A stretch of 64,000 nucleotides of DNA, taken from Hirundichthys speculiger (Eukaryota > Chordata > Actinopteri > Beloniformes > Exocoetidae). Made by a program: the position numbers and the translations under genes. This document shows, piece after piece, positions 61,241 to 64,000 of this stretch. Location: contig JAGFBZ010000261.1 in the NCBI GenBank assembly GCA_018398805.1, positions 2,790,001 to 2,854,000 on the forward strand, read 5' to 3'. Position 1 is the stretch's first letter, and every line of letters starts with the position of its first letter. The notes beneath the pieces were generated by a model, which saw only the letters and a list, made by a program, of their open reading frames with translations, made no database searches and was not told the origin of the DNA.

Positions 61241-62399
61241 AATACATAAATCATTGATTTAGCTTACTAAGCTAAAGCTCATACTAAGGAATGAGCACAG
61301 TAGCACCTCGGGGCTATGCTGTACAGTCTTATGTGAAGAGTAGAGATAAGAGACTCATTACAGTGAGTATCGACGTATCAATCAACTTTGCATCACTCAT
61401 ACATTCACCATCAAATTATGCTAATCCTAATGACTTCTGGGGGGAAAAAAATTACTATTCTGTCAGCTAATTGTCAAAATTGTTTGGGGTTTTCTACCTA
61501 CAATATTCTTCATTATTTTCTCCAATATATCAATTTTTCCATTTTCACATTCATTCATAATAGTCTAAGTATGAATAATGAATCAACGACAAGTTACTGT
61601 GCATTACAATGGCTTGCAGGGCAGGGCAGTGTAATTGTTTACGTCCTTGTGAGGTGCAAAGAAGGATTCAGAAGCTGCTTCTGCACATGGATGATTAATC
61701 TAGCTGGTTACATGTATGTTTTTTTTCTCAAACTTTGCATGTATTAGAGTAATTATGGTTAATGGTGAAGACGGATGAGCCATTTAATGAATAAATATGC
61801 ACTGTAAAGCACTGTAATATGATTCTTATGATTAATGGATTCATCGTCCTACACTGTGTCACATTCTTTCCCAGTGTGTGCATTGCTTAAAATTCACTCT
61901 GCATAAATATATGCATGCACATGCTTGAAAATGAGTCTTTTTTTAATGTATTTTTAATAGTATACATTAGTATTCAGTTGTTTACACTGTTAAAGTTTTT
62001 ATTCAGTCATCAATTTGTCAATAAAAGGTAAATCAGCAAATTCTGATTTTGAGAATTAAGTAACAGTTCATAAAGAAAGAGAGAAAGAAATATACCAGTC
62101 AAAGTAAATAAGTAAAGTATAAAGAGCCTAAGGGGAAGTCATGGAACACTATAGACCGCCCAGTAATGTATGAGCAACACTTGTAAGTATTCACTCTGAA
62201 CAATAGTATGAACCAAAGACCATCATACACATAAAGTTAGATATTTTTGTCTTTATTCAAATATGAATGTATGTATCCTGCATGCATCCTGCAATGTAAT
62301 ATATTAATCCTATGTCAGTGTGGGGCATGAAACACTTTTTCCCAGCACAGTGTGTGTCTGTGTTGATTTTAAGAGACTGTTCAAACACTGAGTGAGAAA

Positions 62400-62432
62400 A
62401 GGGTAATTTTATGAAAAAAAAAAAAAAAAAAG
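62400..62432. repeat. A-rich homopolymer
   Basis: A run of about 18 A from 62414; shadows of it create Phe-rich frames on the other strand. Confidence 0.8.
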
Positions 62433-62646
62433 ATAGCATCCATGACCAACCAGCCAAGCCAAGACCATCTTGGTCACACTCCAAACCTAGAAGAGAGCAT
62501 CTTCACTGGGACTGCATTCCTCTGTACTGCCTTTATTTCTAACCACCAATAGCTGACTGAGGTTACTTTCCACTAAATTCCATGTGTTGTAGAATGGGTG
62601 TGTACATATTCATTGATGTGAGCTCCAAAAAACAAAAAAATTGCTT

Positions 62647-62722
62647 TTCACCCAAAGAGAGCCAGAGAACCAGCAGACCCCTGTGACCCTGAAGCATGGA
62701 TGGATGGACAGATGGATGAAAA
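62647..62722 (+). repeat. L2/V-SINE-type 3' tail remnant
   Basis: TTTCACCCAAAGAGAGCC, CAGCAGACCCCTGTGACCCT and GATGGATGGACAGATGGATG match the terminal part of the V-SINE at 42148-42457, including the GATG microsatellite end. It abuts the hAT element at 62742. Confidence 0.65.
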
Positions 62723-62741
62723 ACATCTATACTGCCAATAC

Positions 62742-63725
62742 TAGGGGTGTAACGGTACACAAAACTCTCGGTTCGGTACGTACCTCGGTTTTGAGGTCAC
62801 GGTTCGGTTCATTTTCGGTACAGTAAGAAACATAAATGCAAAATATAAATGTGCTAGTTGTTTATAACACACTTTTGTGCTTTTTAACAATAGGAACATT
62901 AGCCTATACAAAGCTAGAATTCTGCTGCTCAAAATATAAATACAATATTCTAAAATGTAGATATTTTGAAAAACAAAATAAAAATAACATTGGCTCAGAC
63001 TTTTGCTTAAAAAAATAATCCATCTGATGTGCAAAATTGAACAGTTGCAACACTGAACAGTTTCAAGTTGTTAGTCAGATTAAATAACATGAATAAGGCT
63101 CAGAGTGTTTCTTTAAAAACTAATCTTTTTATTCTTTCATAAAGTCCGGGTATGATTTTCTGGCTAAAATGTGGACGAGGTTATTGATATCTGGGCTCAA
63201 TTACCTTTATCATGTGTTTGAAGCCAGCGTTCTCTACCACTGATTAGGGTGTTTGTGTGCACGCGCGTCGCCTCGCCTGTGTATGTGGTGACACGCGCCC
63301 AGTCCGCACACAGAAACTCGCGCTGGCTGTGCACTGAGCCCGGCAGAGAGAGAGGGAGAGAGAGCAAGAAGCGCGGCTCGCGAGGCAGACAGCAGCCAAC
63401 TGATGGCTTCAAACCTAACGGTTTGAGTGCGCGTGAGTCTCAAAATCACCAGAAAAAGTAGCTAGATTTGTCGCTAGTCGCTTTTTACAAATTAAGTCAC
63501 GAGGGGGGTCTGGAAAGTCGCTAGATATAGCGACAAAGTCGCTAAGTTGGCAACACTGACCGTGTGCGCACAACTGTGCATGTGCGGCTGCAGCGCTCTG
63601 CTCCACAACGTGCGGTCCTCTACTTAATATGTCCGTGTGGAAACTCGTTCGGTACGCCCCCGTCCCGAACCGACCTACCCATACCGAAACGGTTCAATAC
63701 AAATACATGTACCGTTACACCCCTA
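62742..63725. mobile_element. hAT-type element with 18-bp perfect terminal repeats
   Basis: Both ends read TAGGGGTGTAACGGTACA inward, a perfect 18-bp inverted repeat, and both are followed by CGGTTCGG-type subterminal motifs. Target duplications GCCAATAC at 62734-62741 and 63726-63733 are identical. The 984-bp body contains a CpG-rich core (about 63240-63620) that includes TCGCTAGTCGC, CTAGATATAGCGACAAAG and AAGTTGGCAACACTG, itself a common fish repeat motif. No transposase is recognised, so it is a non-autonomous copy. Perfect duplications suggest a fairly recent insertion. Confidence 0.88.
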
Positions 63726-63733
63726 GCCAATAC

Positions 63734-64000
63734 TCTTTCAACTTGTGACCATTTTACTATCAGTTAGAGCATTAACAGTGCTTAGAGGTGACGACTGGTC
63801 CCATTAAATATGATGTTTTCATGTACACGATAAACCCATTTATTTAAAAAAAAGTCTTGTTTTGATCAATAATTACAGGGGAATATATGTACTCCATGAG
63901 CAGTTTCTGAAAGCACATTTTATTTATTGTGAAATATCTCACAACATCACACACTGCTGATGAGATAGCAGGACCAAGAATTAACTAATTAAGCCTTCAG
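63734..64000. other. Unassigned intronic sequence at the window edge
   Basis: Nothing recognised. Confidence 0.5.

Larger units (their letters stand above)
49870..64000 (-). other. rbms3: Putative intron upstream of the RBMS exon (transcript orientation)
   Basis: The exon encoding the first half of RRM1 was looked for by eye and not seen before the window edge. The stretch is transposon-rich, especially from 51.7 kb on. The part nearest the exon carries two blocks that look like conserved non-coding sequence. Confidence 0.65.

Noticed and set aside
1..64000. CRISPR arrays, operons, rRNA and intact tRNA genes
   Set aside because: No regularly spaced direct repeats, no polycistronic coding blocks and no complete tRNA cloverleaf were seen; the sequence is clearly vertebrate intronic DNA.

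Overview
The window looks like a piece of a teleost fish nuclear genome, probably percomorph-like. It is AT-rich and gene-poor, full of microsatellites and homopolymers, and littered with decayed transposable elements of fish type: several hAT elements, a V-SINE, L1/Tx1-like and L2/RTE-like LINE fragments, an IS630/Tc1-type transposase relic and a probable solo LTR. There is no bacterial-type gene organisation. Almost every open reading frame is short, lacks recognisable domains and is best explained by chance or by transposon relics.

The only host protein-coding sequence I can support is one 92-bp internal exon on the minus strand (49778-49869). It encodes the second half of the first RNA-recognition motif of an RBMS-family RNA-binding protein, most likely rbms3. 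It has a strong polypyrimidine tract and acceptor on one side and a GTAAGG donor on the other. Everything else is then best read as two very large introns: the intron after the exon fills 1-49777, and the intron before it fills 49870-64000. Both may extend past the window edges.

Layout: 1-3.7 kb is unremarkable. 3.7-5.0 kb holds a hAT element nested inside another hAT element, each with its own target-site duplication. 5-17.5 kb is mostly unique intron with several stretches that look like conserved non-coding elements. 17.5-21.4 kb has a tRNA-like SINE head, a GC-rich retro-inserted segment with a 15-bp target duplication, and a hAT element. 21.4-34 kb is mostly unique, with an IS630/Tc1-type transposase relic at 28.1-28.6 kb and a long TA microsatellite at 29.7 kb. 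34.2-34.7 kb has two oppositely oriented LINE fragments. 34.7-42 kb is mostly unique. 42.1-44.0 kb has a V-SINE and a hAT relic, each with a perfect target duplication. The exon lies at 49.8 kb, with two candidate regulatory blocks 1-1.5 kb upstream in transcript order. From 51.7 kb onward transposons are dense: hAT MITEs, an L1-like ORF2 fragment with an inverted repeat at its 3' edge, a TA-flanked MITE next to a LINE reverse-transcriptase relic, a probable solo LTR, and a hAT element with an 18-bp perfect terminal repeat at 62.7-63.7 kb.

I found no new biological system. The most useful observations are the exon assignment, the intronic candidate regulatory blocks, and several transposon insertions whose ends can be placed to the base from their target-site duplications. 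Family names rest on recalled consensus patterns, not on a database search.
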